A stretch of 64,000 bases of DNA from CAZFLM01 sp964519955. GTDB lineage: Bacteria > Armatimonadota > Chthonomonadetes > Chthonomonadales > CAJBBX01. Below the pieces are notes generated by a model. It was given only the letters and a program-made list of their open reading frames with translations. It was not told the DNA's origin and searched no databases. The stretch's first letter is position 1; each line of letters begins with the position of its first letter. The position numbers and the translations under genes were made by a program. Of this stretch, positions 6,675 through 16,239 are shown piece by piece. The stretch covers positions 1 through 64,000 of the forward strand of contig CAZFLM010000005.1 in the NCBI GenBank assembly GCA_964519955.1. The letters run 5' to 3'.

Positions 6675-9302
6675 CTAAGGCGCGGTCTGCGCTCGGACCT
6701 CCATGCTCCAACCCGCGGAGTACTGCTTCCACCGCTCGTGCATGGCGGCCAACTGATCGACTGTGCTCTGGCTGAAGTTCATCCAGTGCAGCCCCGTGAC
6801 GATGACGCAGAGCTCGTCGTCAGCAAGCGCGTCGCCGAGCCGCTTCACCCCTTGTGTCGAGGTGAGCTGCCCTCGGTCCATCGCGACCGGGTCACCACCG
6901 CTATGGGTGCGGCGATAGAGGGTAGTGCGTCCTTCGACCCAGCCTGCCCACCGGTCCTTCTCGTCGTACGGGTGCTCATTGCCCGCCGTGTGGAGTGTGC
7001 CCTTCCAGTAAGGGTAGTCTGTCGCCGGCTTCTTCCACACCAGGAGCGCGTAGGAGACAATGTCGAACTTGCCTGGTTCGCCGCTGACGGGGACTGCGCT
7101 GAAGTAATACCTCGGCGTAGCCGTGAGGACCGGCGCCGCCTGAACCTGGACAGACGCGGTGCCCGTGCCGATCGTGTACCTCTCGCCGTCGACCAGCTTG
7201 ACGATCTGCAGCGTGACCGTGTCGTCAGCGTCCTCCGAGCCGGCCACGTACGTGGTCTCCGGCTGGCTGTTCTCGTAGTCGTCGCCTACCAAGCCGCCGG
7301 TCTGGATGTGGCCGCCCTTGGCGGTATTCGTCCAGTGGTAGGTCAGGCTGTCGTCCGTGATCGTCTTGTCATCGATCCGCGCGCCGAAGACCTGCGACTG
7401 GCCGGCGTGAAGCGTCGCCGCGACCGGGTCGATGGTCACCTTGGCGGCGGTCACGGTGACGGTCGTCTCGGCGTGCGCGATCACGACGTTCTTGGTGCCG
7501 GCATCCGTCGTGACCCAGCGCCCCACCTCAACGGTGAGCTTCTCGGTGTCGCCCACCTTGGCGTCTGGGCGGCAGTTGTAGCGTACCGAGTTGTGCTGCA
7601 CCCCCAACTCCACGCCACTCATGTCCGTGCCGACGATGCTGAGCCACCCGTGCTCCCCCCTGATCTTGTACTTGTAGGTGAACGTGCCGGGCGTGTTGAT
7701 GTCCTTGTACACCGTCAAGTCAACGTACATGGCCGGGTGGACCGTCGCCGGATCGGGTTCGATCCTGGCCTTGGGCGGCGCGGCCGTCACTGTGAAGCGG
7801 TCATAGACATTCGACTGATCGGAGTCATGGATGACCGCGCCGAGGTCGATGGCGAAGTACCCGATGTCCGTCAGCTTCAGCGCGCTGTTCAGCAGCTTCG
7901 CGAAGCCCGCCATCCGTCCCAGAGCTTCGACGGACACGTCCGTCAGAGCAAGCTTCGTGCCGACGTAGATCGCCAGCTTCTCGCGGAGTCCGGAGTCCGT
8001 GCCGATGCCCTTGCCCACCGTCTTCAGCGCACCCCACCAGTCGTTGGCGGCGATGGCGGTGGCGGCGTCGAAGCCGGACTGCGTACAGAGACCGATCATG
8101 CCGAACGCGAAGTCCGTCAGTTGCCGACCGGTCATGCGGTTGACGGCGTCGGCCGGGACGAACGTGAAGAAGGTGGGGAGCAGGAAGTCCTTCACGAATG
8201 TGATGGCCTGCATGCCGGCCCGGCCCGTGTCCCACGCGCCCTCGTGCGGATTGCCGACGAGTTCGTCTGGCAGGCCGATCCGCCGGCTGCCGGCCCCCGC
8301 GGTAACGACCGTCAGGTACACCCGCTTCGCGCTGCTCGGAACGAAGTCGATGTCGATGACGGGCGAGGTGACCGCCTTGTAGGCCACGTTGCCCCAGATG
8401 GAATCGAGGGCCGAGCCGAGCGCGCCGGCCAGTCCATTGGTGGAGCCGAGGTAGCCGTTCGCCACCTCGACCCACTCCTTCGGGTCAAGCGTAACGTCCT
8501 GACCGTTCTCGTCCTGGTAGCCGGAGCGGTAGACCCAGTACCACACGTGGCGGCGGTAGCTGTTGACCAGAACGATGCCGTCGCCATCCGGGTTCGCGCC
8601 GACCTGAACACCGGACTGCGGGTTCGCGCTGGTGACGGTGATGGCGGCCGGCGCGCGCGAGAGGGTCAGGCGGGTTGTGGGAGCCAGGGCGCCGCGATCG
8701 GCCGGGGCGTGGGCGGCGCGCGACGCCGAGCCGGCGGGGACCATGGATCCTGCGGCGGCCAACACGGCGGCGCGGATCTGTGCGTCCTCGTTCTGCAGGG
8801 CGGCGGAGTCGGCGGCGACCCGCTGCGCGATGACCGCAGCCAACTGCGCCGTGCGAGCGTCCGCCGAGAGGAGGGCGAGCGCGTCCTTCCAGGCCGATGA
8901 CGGCAGCGTGTAGATGCCGAGCTGCTGGAAGAGCAGGGCGGTCGCCGTTGACAGAGCGCTGAGTTCGCCGCCAAGCGTGGGGTCGCCCGCGTCGAAGTAG
9001 CCTATGAGCGACATGTTGCCGCCCTTGTCGAGCAGGGCAACGAGGGCCGGGCCGGTGGCGGGCTCGTCCACCGTGAACGCACCGTTCGACGCAGGAGTGG
9101 CTCGGCCGGTGCAACTGATGACCGTCAGCTCGTGCATCAGCATCCCCGAACCGGCCGGGATCTGAACAACACCCGAGGCGCGATGGGCTGCGACGGTCTT
9201 CCCCGAGAGACCGCCACCACATCCAGCGAGGAGCAGAGGAACGATGGAGCACAAGACGGTGGACGCGGCGAGCAGGGGCCAGCATCTGGCAAGAGAGCGC
9301 AT
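6675..9302 (-). CDS. Large lipoprotein with C-terminal Ig/PKD-like domains
   Basis: 875 residues. The ATG at 9302 has GAGGAGG 8 bases upstream and begins a lipoprotein signal (LLLAGCGGG; lipidated Cys near residue 31). The first 200 residues are Ala-rich and helical. The middle has WYWVYRSGYQDENGQDVTLDP and a hydrophobic stretch FLLPTFFTFVPADAVNRM. From about residue 500 there are at least two beta-sandwich repeats opening ARIEPDPATVHPAMYVDLTV and KVTIDPVAATLHAGQSQVF, typical of extracellular Ig/PKD domains. Function is not recognised. It probably sits on the outer membrane or cell surface. An open frame on the opposite strand (6738-8900) is a codon-bias shadow. Confidence 0.65.
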   Translation of the reverse strand: MRSLARCWPLLAASTVLCSIVPLLLAGCGGGLSGKTVAAHRASGVVQIPAGSGMLMHELTVISCTGRATPASNGAFTVDEPATGPALVALLDKGGNMSLIGYFDAGDPTLGGELSALSTATALLFQQLGIYTLPSSAWKDALALLSADARTAQLAAVIAQRVAADSAALQNEDAQIRAAVLAAAGSMVPAGSASRAAHAPADRGALAPTTRLTLSRAPAAITVTSANPQSGVQVGANPDGDGIVLVNSYRRHVWYWVYRSGYQDENGQDVTLDPKEWVEVANGYLGSTNGLAGALGSALDSIWGNVAYKAVTSPVIDIDFVPSSAKRVYLTVVTAGAGSRRIGLPDELVGNPHEGAWDTGRAGMQAITFVKDFLLPTFFTFVPADAVNRMTGRQLTDFAFGMIGLCTQSGFDAATAIAANDWWGALKTVGKGIGTDSGLREKLAIYVGTKLALTDVSVEALGRMAGFAKLLNSALKLTDIGYFAIDLGAVIHDSDQSNVYDRFTVTAAPPKARIEPDPATVHPAMYVDLTVYKDINTPGTFTYKYKIRGEHGWLSIVGTDMSGVELGVQHNSVRYNCRPDAKVGDTEKLTVEVGRWVTTDAGTKNVVIAHAETTVTVTAAKVTIDPVAATLHAGQSQVFGARIDDKTITDDSLTYHWTNTAKGGHIQTGGLVGDDYENSQPETTYVAGSEDADDTVTLQIVKLVDGERYTIGTGTASVQVQAAPVLTATPRYYFSAVPVSGEPGKFDIVSYALLVWKKPATDYPYWKGTLHTAGNEHPYDEKDRWAGWVEGRTTLYRRTHSGGDPVAMDRGQLTSTQGVKRLGDALADDELCVIVTGLHWMNFSQSTVDQLAAMHERWKQYSAGWSMEVRAQTAP

Positions 9303-9473
9303 GGGCAGTGCCTCCTCGGGGGAGCGGCGTGGCCATCGCCGGAGGCATCGCAACAGGGTGTGGGTCGTGCTTGGCGGCGAGGCTGGAGGCAGCTCCCGAA
9401 CCCCACATTAGCAGCACCTCGTCATGACAGCGTCATACGAGCAGGCGGCGCCAGCTTGCGTTGGCGAGGTGGG

Positions 9474-10859
9474 TCAGACCCGTTCGATCGCCGGCTCCGC
9501 CTCGCCCGCCGCCACCATCCGGCGCTTCAGCGCGGCCATCAACTCGTCGGCGACGGCGCGGTACTCCGGCTTCCCGACCAGATTGTGGCGCTCCGCCGGG
9601 TCCTTGCGGAGGTCGTAGAGGGACTGCTCGACGTAGCGCTCGGCCGAGGAGTCCTGCCACCCCTTCTTGCCGGGCGCATCGACGCCGTACTTCCATCGCT
9701 CCGTGCGGATGGCGCGCCCCACCTGGCTCTCGCTGATCTGGACGAACACCTCGCGCGGCCACTCCACCTTCTCGCGGCGAACCAGCGGCAGGATGCTGCG
9801 TCCCATGGCCCCGGCGGGCGCGGGGATGCCGGCCGCGTCGAGCAGCGTCGCGGTCCAATCGGGGATGGAGACCAGCTCGTTCACCACGGTGCGGCGGTCG
9901 AAGCCCGGCCCCTGGAACACGGTCGGCACGTGGAGTGAGTCGTCGTGGCAGCTCCGCTTGTACTCGGAGTTGCGCGTGCGGAAGTGGCAGCCGTGGTCGC
10001 TGCAGAACATCACGACCGTGTTCCGGTCCATGCCCAAGCGCTTCAGCTCCGCCAGTACGCGCCCCAGGTTCTCGTCCAGGCTCGCCACCATGCCGTAGTA
10101 GTCCGGCAGCTCCTGCTCCCAGTCGCCCTTCGCGTCGCGCAGATCCGGCGGCACCCACACGTTCTCGCGGTAGCGGTCCGCGTAGCCGTCGGGCGCCACG
10201 AAGTGCCCCTCGTCGTTCTGGTGGTGCGGCTCGAGGAAGCTCGTGAAGAGGTAGAAGGGGCGCTCCGGCGTGGCGGCCTGCTCGCGCAGGAAGTCCAGGA
10301 TGCAGTCCGTCTGCGCGTCGACGCGGTAGCCCTCGCGGTGCACGAGCCTGCCGTCGCGGTCGTAGGCACGGAAGTCGTAGGGGTGCGACATCAGCTCGAT
10401 GGCGTCGGCGCCCAGCCAGTACTCGTGGCCGCCCTGCTGCTCGCGCGGCACCGGCTTGTCCGCCGTGTCGCCCAGGTGCCACTTGCCGATGTAGCCCGTG
10501 TGGTACCCGGCATCGCGGAAGTGGTGCGCCAGCGTGCGGTTGCGGGCCGGCAGGGCGATGCCGTTGCGCCACACGCCGTGCTGGGTCGCGTAGAGGCCGG
10601 TCTGGAAGCACCCGCGCGCCGGCGCGCAGACCGGCTGGCACGAGAACGAGTTGCGCACGAGCGTGCCGCGCCGGGCCATGCGGTCCAGGTTCGGCGTCAG
10701 CTTGAGCGGCGTCGCGCCGTAGCACCCGCACGTGTCCCACCTCTGCTGGTCGGTGAAGAAGACCAGCACGTTCGGCCGTGCCGCCCGCTGTGCTCCGGCC
10801 TCGGAACCCAGCCCCGCTGCCGCCGCCCCAGCCGCCGCCGCGAACTGCCGTCGCGTCAT
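9474..10859 (-). CDS. Sulfatase (arylsulfatase family S1), Tat-type signal
   Basis: 461 residues. The ATG at 10859 follows GGGAGGACAGGG and starts a twin-arginine leader (MTRRQFAAAAGAA). The core begins RPNVLVFFTDQQRWDTCGCYG, with metal-binding DQ. The formylglycine motif is C78-A-P-A-R82, so the Cys form needs a maturation enzyme, which is not in this window. Other family marks are GKWHLGD, SDHGCHFRTRNSEYKRS (second metal site) and TERWKYGV. It hydrolyses sulfate esters, probably on sulfated polysaccharides outside the cytoplasm. A second, distantly related sulfatase lies 297 bases upstream on the same strand. Confidence 0.92.
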   Translation of the reverse strand: MTRRQFAAAAGAAAAGLGSEAGAQRAARPNVLVFFTDQQRWDTCGCYGATPLKLTPNLDRMARRGTLVRNSFSCQPVCAPARGCFQTGLYATQHGVWRNGIALPARNRTLAHHFRDAGYHTGYIGKWHLGDTADKPVPREQQGGHEYWLGADAIELMSHPYDFRAYDRDGRLVHREGYRVDAQTDCILDFLREQAATPERPFYLFTSFLEPHHQNDEGHFVAPDGYADRYRENVWVPPDLRDAKGDWEQELPDYYGMVASLDENLGRVLAELKRLGMDRNTVVMFCSDHGCHFRTRNSEYKRSCHDDSLHVPTVFQGPGFDRRTVVNELVSIPDWTATLLDAAGIPAPAGAMGRSILPLVRREKVEWPREVFVQISESQVGRAIRTERWKYGVDAPGKKGWQDSSAERYVEQSLYDLRKDPAERHNLVGKPEYRAVADELMAALKRRMVAAGEAEPAIERV

Positions 10860-11000
10860 CCCTGTCCTCCCGTCCATCCGCGTTCCTCCATGCCCCGCTA
10901 ACCAGGCGGCGCTCCGCACGAACCCGTGGGGCGTGCCCTCCGCGGCGCGCCGGCAGACGCCGCGCCAGGCACGACGGCCGGCGGCGACGGTGATCCTACT

Positions 11001-11022
11001 GGACGGGCAGGGACGCCCGTCC
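11001..11022 (-). repeat. Dispersed intergenic hairpin (constant-loop family), copy 1
   Basis: Perfect 8-base stem GGACGGGC / GCCCGTCC. Read on the minus strand the loop is GTCCCT and the hairpin is preceded by CGTGGTGG, as in the other copies. It lies in the 297-base gap between the two sulfatase genes, where nothing else is recognised. Confidence 0.7.
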
Positions 11023-11156
11023 CCACCACGACGGTGGTGCCTGCGAACGTGAACGACCCGGCGTGCTGCGGAAGCTCCGCCCGACAAATCGCTGCCTACC
11101 CCAGCCCCCATCCCCGTGCATCGCCGTTCATCGGTGGACAGAGACGCTTGCGCCGT

Positions 11157-12599
11157 TCACCCGTCGCCCGGGGTGATGCCCATCGCCCGGATGGCCGCGA
11201 GCTGCGCCGCGATCGTGCGCTCCGCCCGGCGGTTCTCCTCCTCCGGGTCGCAGATGCGACGCAGCTCCGCGGTCAGGTCGCGCAGCACGTCGAGCCGGGT
11301 TTCGGCCAGGTTCCGCAGCTCGTTGGGGTCCGATCGCAGATCGAAGAGCTGCTGGGGCGCGTCGGCGTGGTAGATCAGCTTCCAGTCGCCCTTGCGCACC
11401 ATATAGGAGCTGCAGCGCGTCCCATGCCCATGGTACTCGCTGAACGCGACCCGTTTCGGATCGTCCGGGCGGATGCGCTGAAGAGCGACGCCGCGCCAGC
11501 CCTTCGGGCGCTTCGAGGCGGTAGCGTGGAACAGGGCGGCCTGCAGGTCGAGCTGGGTCACCGGCGTCCGGACGCGCGCACCCGCCCGGAAGCCCGGCCC
11601 GGCGACCAGCAGCGGCACGCGCGCGCTGTCCTCATAGAGGCTGCACTTCCACCACATGCCGAACTTGCCCAGCATCTCGCCGTGGTCCGACGTGTAGACG
11701 ATGAGCGTGTCGCGGGCCAGCCCCAGCCGCTCGTAGGCGTCCAGCAAGCGCCCGAGCTGCCGGTCGACGAACGTGACGCAGCCGAGGTAGCCACGCCGCA
11801 AGCCGCGCACGTTGGCCTCGCAGAACTGGTCGGTCTCGAAGTGGTCGCGGAGATCCCGCGCGACCGGGTGCCTGGCCGAGTCGAGATCGCCGCCGAAGCG
11901 GGGGAGGTCGCCGCCCTGCGCGTACAGCTCCCACTCCTCCCGGGTCACGTAGTGAGGGAAGTGCGGGGCGCCGACGTTGACCTCGAGCGTCCAGGGCTTG
12001 CCGACCGTGCCGGCGTTCCGCCCCAGCCACTCGATAGCCTTCTCGACGCACCCCTCATCGTAGGCGTGCGGGTTCGGCCTGTCCTTCGGCACGCCCCAGC
12101 CATCGGCGCGCAAGTGCGCGTTGCGCCGGATGCAGAGCGGGTGCCGCGAGATGCACGTGTCGCCGGGCCGCGCGCGGTCGCCGGGCTGGATCATCTCGGA
12201 GAAGCCGAGCTTGTCTGCCGGCGCGTACACGTCGGTCTTGCCGATGTGCACCGTGTGCACGCCTTGCTCGGCCAGCACCTTGCCGTAGGTCGGGTAGTCA
12301 CCGGGCAGCGCGTTGCAGTTGGAGTAGGCGCCGATCTCGTGGACGTGGCGGCCCGACACGTAGGCCGAGCGCGACGGCATGCAGAGCGGCGAGGCGCAGT
12401 AGCAGTTCTCGTATGTGGTGCCCAGGCGCGCCAGACGCTCCAGGTTCGGGGTGCGAACCGACGGATGGCCGTACGGCGTGCTGTAGAGCGGGTTGTGCTC
12501 GTCGGACCTGAGCACGAGCACGTTCAGGCGACGCTCCCCTGGCATCGCCACGCCCGCCGCCGCCGTCGCAAGCAGCTCTCGCCTCGGTATGTCGCCCAC
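11157..12599 (-). CDS. Sulfatase, Tat-type signal
   Basis: 480 residues. The GTG at 12599 is chosen because GAGGAGG precedes it at good spacing; the nearby ATG at 12601 is out of frame. A twin-arginine leader (IPRRELLATAAAG) is followed by LNVLVLRSDEHNP. The formylglycine motif is C73-M-P-S-R77, followed by SAYVSGR. Later marks are GKTDVY, VNVGAPHFPHY, TSDHGEMLGKFGMWWK and RKGDWKLIYH. These fit S1-family sulfatases of the choline-sulfatase/heparan type. It is transcribed divergently from the GH2 gene across a 144-base gap, which suggests joint regulation with that glycosidase. The substrate is not determined. Confidence 0.92.
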   Translation of the reverse strand: MGDIPRRELLATAAAGVAMPGERRLNVLVLRSDEHNPLYSTPYGHPSVRTPNLERLARLGTTYENCYCASPLCMPSRSAYVSGRHVHEIGAYSNCNALPGDYPTYGKVLAEQGVHTVHIGKTDVYAPADKLGFSEMIQPGDRARPGDTCISRHPLCIRRNAHLRADGWGVPKDRPNPHAYDEGCVEKAIEWLGRNAGTVGKPWTLEVNVGAPHFPHYVTREEWELYAQGGDLPRFGGDLDSARHPVARDLRDHFETDQFCEANVRGLRRGYLGCVTFVDRQLGRLLDAYERLGLARDTLIVYTSDHGEMLGKFGMWWKCSLYEDSARVPLLVAGPGFRAGARVRTPVTQLDLQAALFHATASKRPKGWRGVALQRIRPDDPKRVAFSEYHGHGTRCSSYMVRKGDWKLIYHADAPQQLFDLRSDPNELRNLAETRLDVLRDLTAELRRICDPEEENRRAERTIAAQLAAIRAMGITPGDG

Positions 12600-12743
12600 A
12601 TGCGCCTCCTCTCCCCGGCATCGTCAAGTGCGCCACGTGCCGCTCTGTCTCCTTCCGCCGAACCTGCCTGCAGGGATTGCCCCGGCCTCGATGGAACTTG
12701 CGGGCGTCTGCTTCCCGCCAACTCACTGCCCGGAGCGTGTCAC

Positions 12744-15623
12744 ATGGACCACCTGGTTCTCTCTCTCGTCGTCGCCGGCGCCGCTCTCTGCGCGGCCTTC
12801 TCCGCCCGAGCCGACGCCGGTCCTTCGGCGCGCCTGCACCGCCTCTTCGACCCCGGATGGCGTTTCCACCGCGGCGACGCCCCCGGCGCGGAGTCCGCTG
12901 CCTTCGACGATGTGAAGTGGCGCTCCGTCGACCTGCCTCACGACTGGAGCATCGAGGACCTGCCGTCGATCGACGCGCCCGAGACGCCGGGTATCTCCCT
13001 GGTGCCGGGAGGCTGGAAGTTCGCGATGGGCGACGACATGGCGCGGAAGGAGGCGGGCTTCGACGACGCAGGCTGGAAGGACGTGGCGCTCCCGGCGCGC
13101 TGGGGCCAGCACGGCGACCGCCAGGCCAACGCGTTCGGCTGGTACCGACGGCGCTTCGACGTACCCGCCGCGGACCGGGGCAAGGACGTCGTGCTGCTCA
13201 TCGGCAAGATCGACGACGCCGACGAGACCTACGTGAATGGGGTGAAGGTGGGCGCGACGGGCTCCTTGCCCCCATCCTACTCCTCGGCCTGGGAGGCCGT
13301 CCGCCGCTACGAGGTGCCCGCTCGCCTCATCAAGGGCGACGGGACCGACGTCGTGGCGATCCGCGTCTACAACGGCGAGGCGGACGCCGGCATCTACGAG
13401 CCCGCGCACGCCTCGCGGCGCAGCGGCCCGTTCGATTCGGACGCAGAGGGCGGCACGTCGCAGGGCTACACGCTCGGCGGCGTCGGCTGGTACCGCAAGG
13501 CGTTCACGCTCCCGGCCGCCATGCAGGGCAAGCAGGTGAGCCTGACGTTCGACGGCGTCTACATGCACTGCACCATCTGGCTCAACGGGACGCAGATCGC
13601 GGAGCACCCGTACGGCTACACGAGCTTCCACGTCGACCTGACGCCGCACCTGCGCTTCGGCAAGGAGCGCAACGTGCTCGCCGTGAAGGTGGACGCCTCC
13701 GGCAAGACGAGCCGGTGGTACTCCGGCGCGGGCATCTACCGCCACGTCTGGCTGACGGCGGCGAACGCCCTGCGCGTGGCCCCGTGGGGCGTCTGCGTGA
13801 CAACGCCGAAGGTGGCTGCCTCCAAGGCGACGGTCCAGGTCCGCACAACCGTGCAGAACGCCGCCGCCGAGGCGCAGGTGCGGGTCACCCAGCGCGTGCT
13901 CGACGCGCACGGCGGCATCGTGGCGACGGACGCCTCGGTCGCGGCGGTGCCGGCTGCGGGCGACCAGGCGGTGACGCTCGAGATGCCCGTGGCGAAGCCC
14001 GCGCTCTGGTCCCCGGACGCGCCGAACCTGTACCACCTCGTGACCACGCTCAGCGTCAAGGGCAAGGTAGTCGACGAGGTGACCACCCCGTTCGGCATCC
14101 GATCGGTAAGCGTGGACGCGGAGAGGGGCTTCCTGCTCAACGGCAAGCCGCTGAAGCTGCGCGGCGGATGCGTCCACCACGACAATGGCTGCCTCGGCTC
14201 GCGCACCTACGACCGGGCCGAGGAGCGCCGCGTCGAGCTGCTGAAGGCGAGCGGCTTCAACTCGATCCGAACGAGCCACAACCCGCCCTCGCCGGCCTTC
14301 CTCGACGCCTGCGACCGGCTCGGCGTGATGGTGATGGACGAGGCGTTCGACTGCTGGAAGTACGGCAAGAACCCCAACGACTACGGGCGCTTCTTCGAGG
14401 CGTGGTGGAAGAAGGACATCGAGTCGATGGTCCTGCGCGACAGTCACCACCCGAGCGTGGTGATGTGGTCCATCGGCAACGAGATCCCCGGCCAGGACAA
14501 CGCCGAGGGCGCCGAGACCGGCGGGCGCCTCGCCGCGTACGTCCGCGAGCTGGAACCGACGCGGCCCATCGCGCAGGCAGCCTTCCCGGAGGACCAGACC
14601 GAGAAGCTCGACGCGCTCTTCGCGCACCTGGACGTGATGGGCTACAACTACATGTGGCGCAAGTACGAACCGGACCACGTGCGCGAGCCCAAGCGCGTCA
14701 TGTCCGGCACAGAGTCGTTCCCCCGCGAGTGCTTCGAGAGCTGGATGGCCGTCCTCGATCACCCCTACCTCATCGGCGACTTCGTGTGGACCGCGATGGA
14801 CTACATCGGCGAGGCGGGCCTCGGCAAGAGCGTGCCGCAGAGCCTGCCGCCCGGATTCGCCGACCCGCGCCTCTGGACCATCTCCAACTGCGGCGACATC
14901 GACCTCATTGGCGGCAAGCGTCCGCCGTCGTTCTACCGCGACGCCATCTGGGGAGTGAAACCGATGGTCGCGGCCTTCGTCCCTGCATTGGGGCCGGACG
15001 GCAAGCCGGAGACCGTCGGCGAGTGGAACTGGGGCTGGATCGACGAGCGCCCCTCCTGGACCTGGCCAGGCCGCGAGGGCTCGACGGTCACCGTGCACGT
15101 GTACTCGTCCTGCCCGGCCGTGCGGCTGAAGCTGAACGGGAAGGACCTGGGCGCCAAGGAGACCACCCGCGCGACGCGCTTCACTGCGACGTACGAGGTG
15201 CCGCTGGAGCCGGGCGAGCTGGTGGCGATCGGCCTGAGCAAGTCGGGCAAGGAGCTGGCGCGCTGCGTCCTGCGCACGGCGGGCAAGGCTGCCGGCATCC
15301 GGCTGCAGCCCGACCGGGCCGATATCCGCGCGGACGGACAGGACCTCTCGTTCGTCACGGTGGACATCGTGGACAGCCGCGGCGACCGGCAGCCGAACGC
15401 GGACAACCTGGTGCGCTTCTCGATCGCCGGTCCTGGCAAGATCGTCGGAGTGGGCAGCGCCGATCCGCGCGCCGAGGAGAGCTTCCAGCAGCCGCGCCGC
15501 AAGGCCTGGCAGGGGCGCTGCCTGGTCGTCGTCAAGTCCACCGGTAAGCCCGGCGAGATCCGGCTCAAGGCGTCCGCCGCCGGCCTTCAGGGCGCCGAGG
15601 TCGTGATCCGCACAGTGAAGTAG
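12744..15623 (+). CDS. Glycoside hydrolase family 2 (beta-galactosidase-like), exported, with an inserted second jelly-roll domain
   Basis: 959 residues. The ATG at 12744 starts a signal peptide (LVLSLVVAGAALCAAFSARA). The N-terminal sugar-binding domain begins LFDPGWRFHRGD and SVDLPHDWSIEDLP. Before the usual GYTLGGVGWYRKAF segment there is an extra jelly roll (residues about 88-235: WKDVALPARWG, GWYRRRFDVP, DETYVNGVKVG). Then come the Ig-like domain and barrel with GCVHHDNG, SIRTSHNPPSPAFLDACD, the acid/base E580 (SIGNEIPG) and the nucleophile E657 (SGTES). A DUF4982-like domain and a C-terminal invasin-like domain (RADIRADGQDLSFVTVDIVD) complete it. It probably removes terminal beta-linked sugars from polysaccharides. 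The frame stays open far upstream of 12744, but without a signal or homology. Confidence 0.92.
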   Translation: MDHLVLSLVVAGAALCAAFSARADAGPSARLHRLFDPGWRFHRGDAPGAESAAFDDVKWRSVDLPHDWSIEDLPSIDAPETPGISLVPGGWKFAMGDDMARKEAGFDDAGWKDVALPARWGQHGDRQANAFGWYRRRFDVPAADRGKDVVLLIGKIDDADETYVNGVKVGATGSLPPSYSSAWEAVRRYEVPARLIKGDGTDVVAIRVYNGEADAGIYEPAHASRRSGPFDSDAEGGTSQGYTLGGVGWYRKAFTLPAAMQGKQVSLTFDGVYMHCTIWLNGTQIAEHPYGYTSFHVDLTPHLRFGKERNVLAVKVDASGKTSRWYSGAGIYRHVWLTAANALRVAPWGVCVTTPKVAASKATVQVRTTVQNAAAEAQVRVTQRVLDAHGGIVATDASVAAVPAAGDQAVTLEMPVAKPALWSPDAPNLYHLVTTLSVKGKVVDEVTTPFGIRSVSVDAERGFLLNGKPLKLRGGCVHHDNGCLGSRTYDRAEERRVELLKASGFNSIRTSHNPPSPAFLDACDRLGVMVMDEAFDCWKYGKNPNDYGRFFEAWWKKDIESMVLRDSHHPSVVMWSIGNEIPGQDNAEGAETGGRLAAYVRELEPTRPIAQAAFPEDQTEKLDALFAHLDVMGYNYMWRKYEPDHVREPKRVMSGTESFPRECFESWMAVLDHPYLIGDFVWTAMDYIGEAGLGKSVPQSLPPGFADPRLWTISNCGDIDLIGGKRPPSFYRDAIWGVKPMVAAFVPALGPDGKPETVGEWNWGWIDERPSWTWPGREGSTVTVHVYSSCPAVRLKLNGKDLGAKETTRATRFTATYEVPLEPGELVAIGLSKSGKELARCVLRTAGKAAGIRLQPDRADIRADGQDLSFVTVDIVDSRGDRQPNADNLVRFSIAGPGKIVGVGSADPRAEESFQQPRRKAWQGRCLVVVKSTGKPGEIRLKASAAGLQGAEVVIRTVK

Positions 15624-15654
15624 GGCGCGACCTCCGCGTCGCGCCGGGGCGGTG

Positions 15655-15676
15655 GGATGGGTCTCCGTGCCCGTTC
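15655..15676 (+). repeat. Dispersed intergenic hairpin (constant-loop family), copy 2
   Basis: GGATGGGT / GCCCGTTC around loop CTCCGT, preceded by GCGGTG. It lies between the GH2 stop codon and the zinc-ribbon gene. The stem is imperfect. Confidence 0.55.
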
Positions 15677-15708
15677 TCGTCGCGCCGGAACTACAAGAGG
15701 GAGCATCG

Positions 15709-16239
15709 ATGACATCCGCTGACAACCGCGGGCGGCTCTGCCCTGACTGCCACAAGACGCTGGCCGCCCGTGCCTTCCACGACATCAGCCTGGACGTATG
15801 CCAGGAGTGCGGCGGCGTCTGGTTCGACGGGGGCGAGATGGAGGCGCTGCGAAGCCAGTCGCCGGCCGCGCTGACGGAGATAGAGTACGCCGTCGCGCCG
15901 GACCCGCAGCACCACCCGCACATCGACACGGAGCGCTGGTGCCCGGCCTGCCCGCGCCCGCTGGAGCGCTTCTCGTACTCAACCGATGCGGTCATCGAGG
16001 TGGACGTCTGCCCGCGGTGCTCCGGCGTGTGGGTAGTCGACGGCCAACTCGCCCGCATCCAGGCGTGGACCCAGCTCCAACGCCTGCCGAAGTTCATGAA
16101 GCCCACGCGCAGCGCCGACGACATGGCCCTGGAGCTGGCGCAGGCCACCTACGAGCACGAGGCGTTCATGGCTCGCGCCCACGCCCTCACGCAGTTCCTC
16201 AAGGTCTGCGTCCGCCGCAACTACCGCCAGCGGTGGTGA
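15709..16239 (+). CDS. Double zinc-ribbon protein (zf-TFIIB-like)
   Basis: 176 residues. The ATG at 15709 follows AGAGGGAG. Two CxxC...CxxCxGVW units occur: CPDCHKTL..CQECGGVWFDGGEME near residues 10-40, and CPACPRPL..CPRCSGVWVVDGQLA near residues 80-115. This is the pattern of the zf-TFIIB (PF13453) family, small cytosolic zinc-ribbon proteins of unknown partner. The C-terminal third is helical and basic (KVCVRRNYRQRW). It lies between the GH2 gene and the octaheme cytochrome on the same strand, with no obvious functional tie to either. Confidence 0.8.
   Translation: MTSADNRGRLCPDCHKTLAARAFHDISLDVCQECGGVWFDGGEMEALRSQSPAALTEIEYAVAPDPQHHPHIDTERWCPACPRPLERFSYSTDAVIEVDVCPRCSGVWVVDGQLARIQAWTQLQRLPKFMKPTRSADDMALELAQATYEHEAFMARAHALTQFLKVCVRRNYRQRW

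Noticed and set aside
9474..12599. The nearby radical SAM enzyme (19587) as maturase of the two sulfatases
   Set aside because: It is 7 kb away in another operon, and its cysteine layout and short length do not clearly match anaerobic sulfatase-maturing enzymes; it cannot be excluded but is not supported.
10926..12743. Upstream extension of the GH2 reading frame by about 600 codons
   Set aside because: The extension is antisense to a sulfatase with an intact active site, and the signal peptide at 12744 marks the true start.
12723..16148. Very long open frame (over 1100 codons) on the strand opposite the GH2 gene
   Set aside because: It has no domain or signal and follows the third-position G/C bias of the real gene; it is a codon-bias shadow, as are those at 2847-4796, 6738-8900 and 45560-47773.
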